DNA of 64,000 nucleotides from Kribbella jiaozuonensis (GTDB lineage Bacteria; Actinomycetota; Actinomycetes; Propionibacteriales; Kribbellaceae). This document shows positions 1-9,072 of the stretch, piece after piece. Every line of letters begins with the position of its first letter. The stretch's first letter is position 1. A model generated the notes under the pieces. It had not been told where the DNA came from. It ran no database searches and worked only from the letters and a program-made list of their open reading frames with translations. The stretch lies in contig NZ_SZPZ01000008.1 of NCBI RefSeq assembly GCF_005233875.1, positions 1 through 64,000 on the forward strand, given 5' to 3'. The position numbers and the translations under genes were made by a program.

Positions 1-117
1 ACCCCGATGACCGACAACGTGGTCTGGCTGCCGACCAACTCGGCCGACTCCCACGTCCGCCGGTCACTGCACGCAGACCATGGCTCGATCGTGACGATCG
101 CCGGAGGGAACGCATGA
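1..117 (+). CDS. nuoG: NADH-quinone oxidoreductase subunit G, C-terminal end (partial)
   Basis: Only the last 38 codons lie in the window; the frame is open from base 1 and stops with TGA at 115-117. The tail reads ...VVWLPTNS..., then a conserved-looking ending before nuoH. The stop overlaps the nuoH ATG (ATGA), the usual translational coupling inside actinobacterial nuo operons. NuoG is the large iron-sulfur subunit of the peripheral arm of complex I. The assignment rests mostly on position directly before nuoH and on this coupling; the fragment itself has no diagnostic motif. Confidence 0.75.
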   Translation, partial: TPMTDNVVWLPTNSADSHVRRSLHADHGSIVTIAGGNA

Positions 118-1427
118 CCATCCCACTCGCCGTGCCGGATGCGGGGGTCGGTCACGACCCCTGGTGGGTGATCCTGATCAAGGTCCTCTTCATCTTCGTC
201 TTCCTGGTGGTGTTGACGCTGTTCAACATCTGGTGGGAGCGCCGGGTCGTGGCCCGGATGCAGCAGCGGATCGGCCCGAACGTGCACGGCCCGCAGGGTC
301 TGCTGCAGTCGCTGGCCGACGGCGTCAAGCTGATGCTGAAGGAAGACCTGATGCCGAAGGGCGTCGACCGGTTCGTCTTCGTGCTCGCGCCCGCGATCGT
401 CGCCGTACCGGCCTTCCTCACCTTCGCGGTGATCCCGTTCGGGCCGACGGTGCGGATTCCCTGGACCGACACCTACACCCGGCTGCAGCTGACCGACCTG
501 CCGGTCTCGGCGCTGTACGTGATGGCGGTCGCCTCGATCGGCATCTACGGCATCGTGCTCGGCGGCTGGTCGTCGAACTCGACGTACTCGCTGCTCGGCG
601 GTCTGCGCTCGAGCGCGCAGATGATCTCGTACGAGGTCGGCATGGGGCTGGCCCTGGTGACCGTGTTCCTGTTCGCCGGTTCGATGTCCACCTCGGAGAT
701 CGTGGCCGCGCAGTCGCACCAGACCGTGCACTGGTTCGGGACGGCGATCCCGCTGCCCGGGTGGTACGCGTTCCTGTTGTTCCCGTCGTTCGTGATCTAC
801 GTGATCTCGATGGTCGGCGAGACGAACCGGGCGCCGTTCGACCTGCCCGAGGCCGAGGGCGAGCTGGTGGCCGGCTTCCTGACCGAGTACTCCTCGATCA
901 AGTACGCGATGTTCTTCCTGGCCGAGTACATCAACATGGCGACCGTGTCCGCGCTGGCCACCACGCTGTTCCTGGGCGGCTGGCGGGCACCGTGGCCGAT
1001 CTCGATCTGGGACGGCGCGAACTCCGGCTACTGGCCGGTGCTGTGGTTCATGGGCAAGCTGATGGCCTTCATCTTCTTCTACATCTGGCTGCGCGGAACG
1101 CTGCCGCGGCTGCGCTACGACCAGTTCATGAAGCTCGGCTGGAAGATCCTGATCCCGATCTCGCTGGCCTGGATCCTGCTGGTCGCCACCGTCCGCGCGG
1201 TCGGCCGGGAGACCAACTTCAGCCGGACGACGCTGCTGGTCGCGGCCGCCGTGGTGCTGGTGATCGCGGTCATCAGCATGTTCGTCCCGCAGAAGCCGAA
1301 GGACGAGGACAAGCCTGAGGTTGCCGACGGCAAGGAATTCGACGCCTTCGCCGGTGGCTTCCCGGTTCCACCACCGATCACCACTCAACAGTCCGAGACG
1401 AAATCGGGGGCAGCCTCCCGTGGCTAG
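114..1427 (+). CDS. nuoH: NADH-quinone oxidoreductase subunit H
   Basis: This is the membrane subunit that joins the peripheral and membrane arms of complex I and forms part of the quinone chamber. The 437-residue product has the family's multi-helix pattern and the signature ETNRAPFDLPEAE at about residue 240, followed by TEYSS and FFLAEY with the acidic residues of the proton-entry channel intact. It is longer than the roughly 330-residue enterobacterial protein because of an added soluble C-terminal tail of about 50 residues rich in K, D, E and P, as is common in actinobacteria. The start overlaps the nuoG stop, and the end overlaps nuoI by 8 nt. It belongs to the canonical first nuo operon. 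Confidence 0.97.
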   Translation: MTIPLAVPDAGVGHDPWWVILIKVLFIFVFLVVLTLFNIWWERRVVARMQQRIGPNVHGPQGLLQSLADGVKLMLKEDLMPKGVDRFVFVLAPAIVAVPAFLTFAVIPFGPTVRIPWTDTYTRLQLTDLPVSALYVMAVASIGIYGIVLGGWSSNSTYSLLGGLRSSAQMISYEVGMGLALVTVFLFAGSMSTSEIVAAQSHQTVHWFGTAIPLPGWYAFLLFPSFVIYVISMVGETNRAPFDLPEAEGELVAGFLTEYSSIKYAMFFLAEYINMATVSALATTLFLGGWRAPWPISIWDGANSGYWPVLWFMGKLMAFIFFYIWLRGTLPRLRYDQFMKLGWKILIPISLAWILLVATVRAVGRETNFSRTTLLVAAAVVLVIAVISMFVPQKPKDEDKPEVADGKEFDAFAGGFPVPPPITTQQSETKSGAASRG

Positions 1428-1968
1428 TGTCAAAGAGTCCCTCTGGGACCCGGTAGCCGGGTTCGGCGTCACCTTCCGGACGATGTTCCGGAAGGTGTTC
1501 ACCGAGGAGTACCCGTTCGAGAAGAAGCCGACCGCACCGCGCTTCCACGGCCGGCACCAGCTGAACCGCTGGCCGGACGGGCTGGAGAAGTGCATCGGCT
1601 GTGAGCTGTGCGCGTGGGCATGCCCCGCGGACGCGATCTACGTCGAGGGTGCCGACAACACCGAGGGCGGCCGGATGTCGCCGGGTGAGCGGTACGGGCG
1701 CGTCTACCAGATCAACTACCTGCGCTGCATCCTCTGCGGTCTGTGCATCGAGGCCTGCCCGACCCGGGCGCTCACGATGACCAACGAGTACGAGCTGGCC
1801 GACACCAGCCGCGAGTCCCTCATCTACGAGAAGAAGGACCTGCTGGCGCCGCTGCTGCCGGGTATGCAGGAGCCGCCGCACGAGATGCAGCTCGGCGCGA
1901 CCGAGAAGGACTACTACCTCGGTCTGACCGGTGCCGCCGTACCGGCCGAGGGGAGTGACGCGAAGTGA
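1420..1968 (+). CDS. nuoI: NADH-quinone oxidoreductase subunit I, 2x[4Fe-4S] ferredoxin-like
   Basis: This peripheral-arm subunit carries clusters N6a and N6b, which pass electrons toward NuoB. Two CxxCxxCxxxCP motifs are visible: CIGCELCAWACP near residue 58 and CILCGLCIEACP near residue 103. The reading frame is open further upstream, but the GTG at 1420 gives 182 residues beginning VASVKESLWDPVAGF, which matches the usual NuoI N-terminus and leaves only an 8-nt overlap with nuoH. The stop overlaps the nuoJ GTG (GTGA). The residues past the second cluster form a normal acidic tail. Confidence 0.96.
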   Translation: MASVKESLWDPVAGFGVTFRTMFRKVFTEEYPFEKKPTAPRFHGRHQLNRWPDGLEKCIGCELCAWACPADAIYVEGADNTEGGRMSPGERYGRVYQINYLRCILCGLCIEACPTRALTMTNEYELADTSRESLIYEKKDLLAPLLPGMQEPPHEMQLGATEKDYYLGLTGAAVPAEGSDAK

Positions 1969-2765
1969 TCACCCTGGTGACCGGCCCGCAGGTCGCGTTC
2001 TGGCTGCTGGCCCCGGTGATGATCCTGGCCGCGATCGGCATGGTGCTGGTCCGCAAGGCGGTGCACTCGGCGCTGCTGCTGGCGACCGTGATGATCTGCC
2101 TCGCGGTGCAGTACGCCGCCCAGGACGCGCCGTTCCTGTTCGCAGTACAGATCATCGTCTACACCGGCGCGATCCTGATGCTGTTCCTGTTCGTGCTGAT
2201 GCTGGTCGGCGTCGACGCCTCGGACTCGCTGGTGGAGACGATCCGCGGTCAGCGGCTGCTGGCCGGGATCGCGTTCATCGCGTTCGGCGTACTGCTGGTC
2301 GCCGCCGTCGGCAACGCGACGTTCGGGCACCCGACCGGGCTGGCCGACGCGCAGCCGGACGGGAACCCGAAGGCGATCGCGGCGCTGTTGTTCGGCAAGT
2401 ACGTCTGGGCGTTCGAGGTCACCTCGGCGCTGCTGATCACCGCGGCGATGGGCGCCATGATGCTGGCCCACCGCGAGCGGCTGACCAAGAAGCGCACCCA
2501 GCGTGACCACGCCGAGGAGCGGATCCGCAAGTACGCCGAGCAGGGCATCCACCCTGGTCCGCTGCCGACCCCCGGCGTACTGGCCCGGCACAACGCCGTC
2601 GACACGCCGGCGCTGCTGCCCGACGGGTCGATCGCACCGACCTCGGTTTCGCGCGTGCTCCAGGCACGTGGCACCGTGTTCCCCGAAACCGAGGAGCGCG
2701 AAGAGATCGAGACGGTCCGGGAAATCAGCGAAGGCGAGTACCCGGCAGAGGAGGACGACAAGTGA
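1965..2765 (+). CDS. nuoJ: NADH-quinone oxidoreductase subunit J
   Basis: This small membrane-arm subunit helps couple quinone reduction to proton pumping. The first 170 residues form about five hydrophobic segments with the NuoJ core AVQIIVYTGAILMLFLFVLML near residues 60-80. A soluble, charged C-terminal extension of about 95 residues follows, including EERIRKYAEQGIHPGPLP, which makes the protein 266 residues against about 165 for the second copy in this window. It starts with GTG overlapping the nuoI stop, and its own stop overlaps nuoK. The extension is typical of actinobacterial NuoJ and its role is unknown to me. Confidence 0.96.
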   Translation: MITLVTGPQVAFWLLAPVMILAAIGMVLVRKAVHSALLLATVMICLAVQYAAQDAPFLFAVQIIVYTGAILMLFLFVLMLVGVDASDSLVETIRGQRLLAGIAFIAFGVLLVAAVGNATFGHPTGLADAQPDGNPKAIAALLFGKYVWAFEVTSALLITAAMGAMMLAHRERLTKKRTQRDHAEERIRKYAEQGIHPGPLPTPGVLARHNAVDTPALLPDGSIAPTSVSRVLQARGTVFPETEEREEIETVREISEGEYPAEEDDK

Positions 2766-3061
2766 GCACCGAGCCGTACATCGTGCTTGCGGCGATTCTT
2801 TTCAGCATCGGCGCACTGGGCGTGCTGGTACGCCGGAACGCGATCGTCGTCTTCATGTGCGTCGAACTGATGCTGAACGCGACCAACCTCGCGTTCGTCA
2901 GCTTCGCCCGCCAGCACGGCAACCTCGACGGTCAGATCGCCGCCTTCTTCGTGATGGTGGTGGCCGCGGCCGAGGTCGTGATCGGGCTGGCGATCATCAT
3001 GGCCATCTTCCGCACCCGTCGCTCGGCCTCGGTCGACGACGCCAACCTGCTCAAGTACTGA
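2762..3061 (+). CDS. nuoK: NADH-quinone oxidoreductase subunit K
   Basis: This 99-residue, three-helix protein is homologous to the MrpC antiporter subunit. The core FMCVELMLNATNLAFV near residue 40 carries the buried glutamate needed for proton transfer, and a second acidic helix (AAAEVVIGLAIIMAIF) follows. The GTG start overlaps the nuoJ stop, and nuoL begins 11 nt after its stop. Confidence 0.97.
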   Translation: MSTEPYIVLAAILFSIGALGVLVRRNAIVVFMCVELMLNATNLAFVSFARQHGNLDGQIAAFFVMVVAAAEVVIGLAIIMAIFRTRRSASVDDANLLKY

Positions 3062-3072
3062 GGTAAGCACCG

Positions 3073-4941
3073 ATGAGTCATGAGCTGACGTGGCTGCTGG
3101 TCGCGGTACCGGCGGTGTCCGCGGCGATCCTGTTGCTCGGTGGCAAGGCCACCAACGCATGGGGTCACCTGCTGGGCACGCTGGCGCCGCTGATCTCCTT
3201 CGCCTTCGGCGTCGTGCTGTTCTTCCAGATGCGCGGCAAGCCCGACGGCGAGCGGTCCGAGACGGTCAAGCTGTTCGAGTGGTTCTCGGTCGGCCACATC
3301 ACGGTCGACTTCACCCTGCTGATCGACCCGCTGTCGATCCTGTTCGTGCTGCTGATCACCGGTGTGGGTTCGCTGATCCACATCTACTCGATCGGCTACA
3401 TGGAGCACGACGAGCGCCGGCGGCGGTTCTTCGGGTACCTGAACCTGTTCATCGCCTCGATGCTGCTGCTGGTGCTGGCCGCCGACTACCTGCTGGTCTT
3501 CGTCGGCTGGGAGGGCGTCGGTCTGGCGTCGTACCTTCTGATCGGCTTCTGGCAGTACAAGACGACGGCAGCGGTCGCCGCGAAGAAGGCGTTCGTGGTG
3601 AACCGGGTCGGTGACATCGGCCTCTCGCTCGCGGTGATGAGCATGTGGGCGCTGTTCGGCTCCTCGGCCTTCGGCACCGTGAACGCCGGCGCCGAGCACC
3701 TGTCGAAGACCTGGGCCACACTGCTCGGCCTGATGCTGCTGCTGGCCGCCTGCGGTAAGTCCGCGCAGGTGCCGCTGCAGTCCTGGCTGCTGGACGCGAT
3801 GGAAGGCCCGACCCCGGTGTCGGCGCTGATCCACGCGGCGACCATGGTCACCGCGGGCGTCTACCTGGTGGTCCGCTCGCACGCGATCTTCGAGCAGTCC
3901 GACGCCGCCTCGACCGCGGTGGTGATCGTCGGTACGGTCACCGCGCTCGCCGGCGCGATCATCGGTTGCGCCAAGGACGACATCAAGAAGGCGCTGGCCG
4001 GTTCGACGATGAGCCAGATCGGCTACATGATGCTGGCCGCCGGCCTCGGCCCGGCCGGGTACGTGTTCGCGATCTTCCACCTGCTCACCCACGGCTTCTT
4101 CAAGGCCAACATGTTCCTCGGCGCCGGATCGGTTATGCACGGCATGAACGACGACGTGAACATGCGCCACTACGGAGCCCTGCGGACGGCGATGAAGGTC
4201 ACCTTCGTGACGTTCGGCTTCGGCTACCTGGCGATCCTCGGCATCCCGCCGTTCGCCGGCTTCTTCAGCAAGGACAAGATCATCGAGGCCGCGTTCGCGG
4301 ACAACATCGTGATCGGTCTCTGTGCGCTGCTCGGCGCCGGTATCACCGCGTTCTACATGACGCGGGTGATGATGATGACGTTCTTCGGCAAGAAGCGCTG
4401 GGACGACGACGTGCACCCGCACGAGTCGCCCAAGGTGATGACGTGGCCGCTGATCATCCTGGCCGCGCTCTCCCTCGGCGGCGGTGCGCTGTACTTCGCC
4501 GGCCACTGGATCGTCGACTGGCTGACCCCGGTCGTCGGTCACGAGGAGGAGCACGCTCGGCTGAGTGCGACCGTGATGACGATCATCACGCTCGCGGTCG
4601 TTGCCGTCGGCATCGCGATCTCGGTGCTGATGTACCGCCGGGACATCCCGCGCGAGGCGCCGGCCGGCTCGCCGATCACCACGTTCGCGCGCCGTGACCT
4701 GTACGGCGACGCACTGAACGAGGCCCTCTTCATGCGCCCGGGCCAGTACCTGACCCGGACCCTGGTCTGGCTCGACAACCGGGGCGTCGACGGCCTGGTC
4801 AACGGCCTGGCCGCACTCTTCGGCGGACTGTCCGGCCGGCTCCGCCGGTTCCAGACGGGCTTCGTCCGTTCGTACGCACTCAGCATGGTCTTCGGCGCCG
4901 CATTCGTGGTCGTCGCCCTCCTCGCGGTGAGGTTGTCGTGA
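3073..4941 (+). CDS. nuoL: NADH-quinone oxidoreductase subunit L
   Basis: This is the distal antiporter-like proton pump of the membrane arm, with the long lateral helix at its C-terminus. The 622 residues are almost wholly hydrophobic. Diagnostic stretches are GWEGVGLASYLLIGFW (TM5 glutamate, near residue 146), DAMEGPTPVSALIHAATMVTAG near residue 240, and KKALAGSTMSQIGYM with a TM lysine. Its length is normal for the family. A weak GAGG lies upstream of the ATG. It overlaps nuoM by 4 nt. Confidence 0.97.
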   Translation: MSHELTWLLVAVPAVSAAILLLGGKATNAWGHLLGTLAPLISFAFGVVLFFQMRGKPDGERSETVKLFEWFSVGHITVDFTLLIDPLSILFVLLITGVGSLIHIYSIGYMEHDERRRRFFGYLNLFIASMLLLVLAADYLLVFVGWEGVGLASYLLIGFWQYKTTAAVAAKKAFVVNRVGDIGLSLAVMSMWALFGSSAFGTVNAGAEHLSKTWATLLGLMLLLAACGKSAQVPLQSWLLDAMEGPTPVSALIHAATMVTAGVYLVVRSHAIFEQSDAASTAVVIVGTVTALAGAIIGCAKDDIKKALAGSTMSQIGYMMLAAGLGPAGYVFAIFHLLTHGFFKANMFLGAGSVMHGMNDDVNMRHYGALRTAMKVTFVTFGFGYLAILGIPPFAGFFSKDKIIEAAFADNIVIGLCALLGAGITAFYMTRVMMMTFFGKKRWDDDVHPHESPKVMTWPLIILAALSLGGGALYFAGHWIVDWLTPVVGHEEEHARLSATVMTIITLAVVAVGIAISVLMYRRDIPREAPAGSPITTFARRDLYGDALNEALFMRPGQYLTRTLVWLDNRGVDGLVNGLAALFGGLSGRLRRFQTGFVRSYALSMVFGAAFVVVALLAVRLS

Positions 4942-6461
4942 ACATCGGTTGGCTGACCCTGTTACTGCTCCTGCCATTCGTCGGGGCCGTCGCGACGATG
5001 CTGGTGCCCAAGGCGAAAGGCCTGCTGGCCAAGCAGATCGCGCTCGGGTTCTCGCTCGTCACGCTGGTGCTGACCGTGATCGTTGCGATCGGCTACCACC
5101 GCAACGGCGCCGACGACTACGCCGAGACGTACACCTGGATCAAGGCCTTCGGCGCGCACTACGCGCTCGGCCTCGACGGTGTCGGCGTGGTGCTGGTGGT
5201 GCTGACCGCGCTGCTGTCGCCGATCGTGATCATCGCGTCTTGGAACGACGCACAGAACGGCCGCTGGTCGGAGAAGTCCTTCTTCGCCTGGATCCTCGGC
5301 CTGGAGGCACTGTCGATCGGCGTGTTCGCCGCGACCGACGTGTTCCTCTTCTACGTGCTGTTCGAGGCCACGCTGATCCCGATGTACTTCCTGATCGGCG
5401 GCTTCGGCGGTCCGCAGCGTTCGTACGCCGCGGTGAAGTTCCTGCTGTACTCGCTGCTCGGCGGTCTGCTCATGCTGGCCTCGGTCGTCGGCCTGTACGT
5501 CGTCTCGGCCAAGCACGGCGCCCCGTCGTACCTGCTGTCCGACATGGTGAAGCTGGACATGAGCCAGAACACCGAGCGCTGGCTGTTCCTCGGCTTCATG
5601 TTCGCGTTCGCGGTCAAGGCGCCGATGGTGCCGTTCCACACCTGGCTGCCGGACGCGGCCGGTGAGGCGACGCCGGGTACGTCGGTGCTGCTGGTCGGCA
5701 TCCTGGACAAGATCGGCACCTTCGGGATGATCCGGTTCTGCCTGGGCCTGTTCCCGAACGCGTCCCAGTGGGCCACCCCGGTCGTGCTGGTGCTCGCGCT
5801 GATCTCGGTGCTGTACGGCGCGCTGCTGGCGATCGGGCAGACCGACATCAAGCGGCTGATCGCGTACACCTCGATCTCGCACTTCGGCTTCATCGTGATG
5901 GGTATCTTCGCGCTGACGTCGCAGGGCCTGACCGGGTCGACGCTGTACATGTTCAACCACGGTCTCTCCACCGCGGCGCTGTTCCTCGTCGCCGGATACC
6001 TGATCTCCCGGCGCGGGTCCGCGCGGATCGCCGACTACGGCGGGGTCGAGAAGGTGGCACCGGTGCTGGCCGGCACGTTCCTGTTCGCCGGCCTGTCCAG
6101 CCTCGCGCTGCCCGGTCTGTCGCCGTTCATCTCCGAGTTCATGGTGCTGGCCGGGACGTTCAGCCGGCACAAGGTGATCGCGGTGATCGCCGTACTCGGT
6201 ATCGTGCTGGCCGCGCTGTACATCCTGCTGATGTACCAACGCACGATGACCGGTCCGGTCCGCGACGGGATCGAGAAACTGAAGGACCTGAACCCGCGTG
6301 AGGTGCTCGCGATCGCGCCGCTGGTGATCCTGATCATCGGCTTCGGTATCTACCCCAAGCCCGTGGTCGACATCATCAAGCCCGCGGTCGAATCGACCAT
6401 GCAGCGGGTCGGCGTGACCGACAAGGCACCGCAGATCCCCGTGACGGAGGGACAGAAGTGA
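4938..6461 (+). CDS. nuoM: NADH-quinone oxidoreductase subunit M
   Basis: This is the second antiporter-like pump subunit of complex I. The 507-residue protein shows FEATLIPMYFLIGGFGG (TM5 glutamate), KAPMVPFHTWLPDAAGEATPG (TM7 lysine and loop), and IKRLIAYTSISHFGF. The GTG start overlaps the nuoL stop (GTGA), and the stop overlaps the nuoN start. Sequence and order are typical of the canonical operon. Confidence 0.97.
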   Translation: MNIGWLTLLLLLPFVGAVATMLVPKAKGLLAKQIALGFSLVTLVLTVIVAIGYHRNGADDYAETYTWIKAFGAHYALGLDGVGVVLVVLTALLSPIVIIASWNDAQNGRWSEKSFFAWILGLEALSIGVFAATDVFLFYVLFEATLIPMYFLIGGFGGPQRSYAAVKFLLYSLLGGLLMLASVVGLYVVSAKHGAPSYLLSDMVKLDMSQNTERWLFLGFMFAFAVKAPMVPFHTWLPDAAGEATPGTSVLLVGILDKIGTFGMIRFCLGLFPNASQWATPVVLVLALISVLYGALLAIGQTDIKRLIAYTSISHFGFIVMGIFALTSQGLTGSTLYMFNHGLSTAALFLVAGYLISRRGSARIADYGGVEKVAPVLAGTFLFAGLSSLALPGLSPFISEFMVLAGTFSRHKVIAVIAVLGIVLAALYILLMYQRTMTGPVRDGIEKLKDLNPREVLAIAPLVILIIGFGIYPKPVVDIIKPAVESTMQRVGVTDKAPQIPVTEGQK

Positions 6462-8047
6462 GCGCGATGTTGCTGCCGCTGGCGGACTTCACGGCGCCGA
6501 AGATCGAGTACAACGAGCTGGCTCCGCTGCTCGTCGTCTTCGGTGCGGCGTGCGTCGGCGTCCTGGTCGAGGCGTTCCTGCCCCGGTCCTTGCGGCACCT
6601 GGTGCAGCTGTCGATCACGGTGGTCGCCGTGGTCGTGTCGGGGGTCCTGACCGGCATCCTGATGAACGACAACAAGGAACTGATCGCCGCGCAGGGTGCG
6701 ATCTCGGTGGACGGCCCCGCGCTGTTCACCTGGCTGATCCTGCTGGCGCTGACGCTGATCAGCGTGCTGCTGTTCGCCGAGCGGTCGATCGACGGCGGCC
6801 TGTCCGCGTTCGCCGGCCAGGCGGCCGCCGTACCGGGTTCCGAGGCCGAGCGGGAGGGTACGGCGGCCCGGATCGAGCACACCGAGATCTTCCCGCTGAC
6901 CCTGTTCGCGGTCGGCGGCATGATGCTGTTCGCCGCGTCGAACGACCTGCTGGTGCTGTTCGTCGCGCTCGAGGTCTTCTCGCTGCCGCTGTACCTGCTC
7001 TGCGGCCTGGCGCGTCGTCGCCGGCTGATCTCGCAGGAAGCCGCGATGAAGTACTTCCTGCTCGGTGCGTTCTCGTCGGCGTTCCTGCTGTTCGGCATCG
7101 CGCTGCTCTACGGGTACGCCGGCACCATGTCGCTCGGCGGGATCGCGGACGCGCTGTCCACCCAGACCGGTGGCGACACGATCCTGCTGGCCGGGACCGG
7201 CCTGGTGGGTGTCGGCCTGCTGTTCAAGGTCGGCGGCGTACCGTTCCACTCCTGGACCCCGGACGTGTACCAGGGCGCCCCGACGCCGGTCACCGGCTTC
7301 ATGGCGGCCTGCACCAAGATCGCCGCGTTCGTCGGTCTGATGCGGGTCTTCTACGTCGCCCTCGGCGGCACGCGCTGGGACTGGGCGCCGATGATGTGGA
7401 TCGTCGCGATCCTCACCATGGTCATCGGTTCGATCGTCGCGATCACCCAGACCGACGTGAAGCGGATGCTGGCGTACTCGTCGATCGCGCACGCAGGCTT
7501 CCTGCTGACCGCGTTCGTCGGCCTCGCGCAGGCGGGCAGCGGCGTACACAACGGGATCACGTCGACCCAGGCGGTGCTGTTCTACCTGGTCTCGTACGGC
7601 TTCCCGACCATCGGCGCGTTCGCCGTCGTCACGCTGGTGCGCGACGCCGGGGGCGAGGCGACCCATCTGTCCCGCTGGGCGGGCCTGGGCAAGAAGTCGC
7701 CGCTGCTGGCCGGCATCTTCGCGTTCTTCCTGCTGTCCTTCGCCGGTATCCCGCTGACCGCGGGCTTCACCGGCAAGTGGGCGGTCTTCAGCGCGGCCTG
7801 GACCGGCGGCGCGTGGCCGCTGGTCGTCGTCGCCGTACTGTCGAGCCTGGTGGCCGCGTTCTTCTACGTCCGCGTGATCGTGCTGATGTTCTTCTCCGAC
7901 CTGCCGGCCGACGCGCCGGACGTGGCGCTGCCCGGCTGGCAGACCACGTCGGCCGTTGCGCTGGGTCTCGCCGCCACGGTGGTTCTCGGTCTGGTTCCCG
8001 GACCGGTCCTCGACCTGGCGGCCCGAGCTGGTGAGTTCATCCGTTGA
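6458..8047 (+). CDS. nuoN: NADH-quinone oxidoreductase subunit N
   Basis: This is the third antiporter-like pump, nearest NuoH/J/K. The 529-residue product has LEVFSLPLYLLCGL (TM5 glutamate), KVGGVPFHSWTPDVYQGAPTPVTG and VKRMLAYSSIAHAGF. A hydrophilic insertion near residues 115-145 (AERSIDGGLSAF to AARIEHTE) lies between helices and is a variable region. The stop overlaps the TTG start of the next gene by 4 nt, so the isoprenoid synthase is translationally coupled to complex I. Confidence 0.97.
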   Translation: MSAMLLPLADFTAPKIEYNELAPLLVVFGAACVGVLVEAFLPRSLRHLVQLSITVVAVVVSGVLTGILMNDNKELIAAQGAISVDGPALFTWLILLALTLISVLLFAERSIDGGLSAFAGQAAAVPGSEAEREGTAARIEHTEIFPLTLFAVGGMMLFAASNDLLVLFVALEVFSLPLYLLCGLARRRRLISQEAAMKYFLLGAFSSAFLLFGIALLYGYAGTMSLGGIADALSTQTGGDTILLAGTGLVGVGLLFKVGGVPFHSWTPDVYQGAPTPVTGFMAACTKIAAFVGLMRVFYVALGGTRWDWAPMMWIVAILTMVIGSIVAITQTDVKRMLAYSSIAHAGFLLTAFVGLAQAGSGVHNGITSTQAVLFYLVSYGFPTIGAFAVVTLVRDAGGEATHLSRWAGLGKKSPLLAGIFAFFLLSFAGIPLTAGFTGKWAVFSAAWTGGAWPLVVVAVLSSLVAAFFYVRVIVLMFFSDLPADAPDVALPGWQTTSAVALGLAATVVLGLVPGPVLDLAARAGEFIR

Positions 8048-9066
8048 GTCCGACCCCGCTGCCGGCCGAGAGCCTGGGATTCGAGTTCGCCGACGCGGCG
8101 CTCGAGTCCCGGGTTCGTGCTGGGCTGGAACGGGTCGAGCAGGCCTTGCTCGACGCGACCCAGTCCGAGGCGCCGTTCGTCACCGCGGCCGCCCAGCACG
8201 TGATGCTTGCCGGTGGCAAGCGGTTCCGGCCGCTGCTGGTGCTGCTCGGCGCCGAGTTCGGCGCTGATGTCGCGTCCGACGAGGTGGTGAAGGCGGCGGT
8301 CGTCGTCGAGCTCACGCACGTCGCGACGCTGCACCACGACGACGTGATGGACGAGGCGGCGCTGCGGCGCGGCTCGTCCACCGCGAACGCGCGCTGGGAC
8401 AACTCGGTCGCGATCCTGTCCGGCGACTGGCTGTTCGCCCGCGCGTCGGACCTGGTCGCGGACCTCGGGCCGGAAGCGGTCCGGATCCAGGCCCGCACCT
8501 TCGGCCGGCTGGTCGAGGGGCAGATCCGCGAGACGATGGGTGTCGGCGAAGGCCAGGACCCGTTGAAGCACTACCTGTCGGTGGTCGCCGACAAGACCGG
8601 TTCGCTGATCGCGACGTCCGCCCTCTTCGGCGCCCGGTACGCCGGTGCGTCGGAGGAAGTGCAGGAGTCGCTGCGGGCGTTCGGCGAGGAGATCGGCGTC
8701 GCCTTCCAGCTCGCCGACGACCTGCTCGACATCGCCTCCGAGTTCGACCAGTCCGGCAAGACGCCTGGCACGGATCTCCGTGAAGGCGTGCCGACGCTCC
8801 CGGTCCTGATCTTCCGCGCCCAGGCAGATCCCACGGATCCGAGGGACGCCCGGCTGCTGGATCTGCTGGACTCCGACCTCTCCGACGACGAGCGGTTGTC
8901 CGAGACGCTGGACCTGCTCCGCTCCCACCCGTCCTTCCAGCAGGCCGAGGACGACGTACGCCGCCGTGCCGCCGACGCCCGCAAGCTCCTCAGCACGCTC
9001 CCCGAAGGCCCCGGCCGGGAAGCCCTCGACACCCTCTGCGACCTGGTAGCCACCCGCTCCGTCTGA
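8044..9066 (+). CDS. Polyprenyl diphosphate synthase (menaquinone side chain)
   Basis: This is a trans-isoprenyl chain elongating enzyme of 340 residues. The first aspartate-rich motif HHDDVMDEA is near residue 98 and the second ADDLLDIASEFD near residue 225; the GGKRFRP substrate motif is near residue 57. The FARM has no bulky aromatic block in the two residues just ahead of DDVMD, so a long product (C35-C45) is plausible. It begins with TTG overlapping the nuoN stop, so it is read from the complex I transcript; that context points to the menaquinone tail, the quinone NuoH-N reduces. The exact chain length cannot be read from sequence. Confidence 0.9.
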   Translation: MSPTPLPAESLGFEFADAALESRVRAGLERVEQALLDATQSEAPFVTAAAQHVMLAGGKRFRPLLVLLGAEFGADVASDEVVKAAVVVELTHVATLHHDDVMDEAALRRGSSTANARWDNSVAILSGDWLFARASDLVADLGPEAVRIQARTFGRLVEGQIRETMGVGEGQDPLKHYLSVVADKTGSLIATSALFGARYAGASEEVQESLRAFGEEIGVAFQLADDLLDIASEFDQSGKTPGTDLREGVPTLPVLIFRAQADPTDPRDARLLDLLDSDLSDDERLSETLDLLRSHPSFQQAEDDVRRRAADARKLLSTLPEGPGREALDTLCDLVATRSV

Positions 9067-9072
9067 CGCGAG

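Noticed and set aside
2932..4977. Long minus-strand frames over the nuo genes
   Set aside because: They mirror high GC in codon position 3 of the plus-strand genes and have histidine/arginine-rich translations with no family features.
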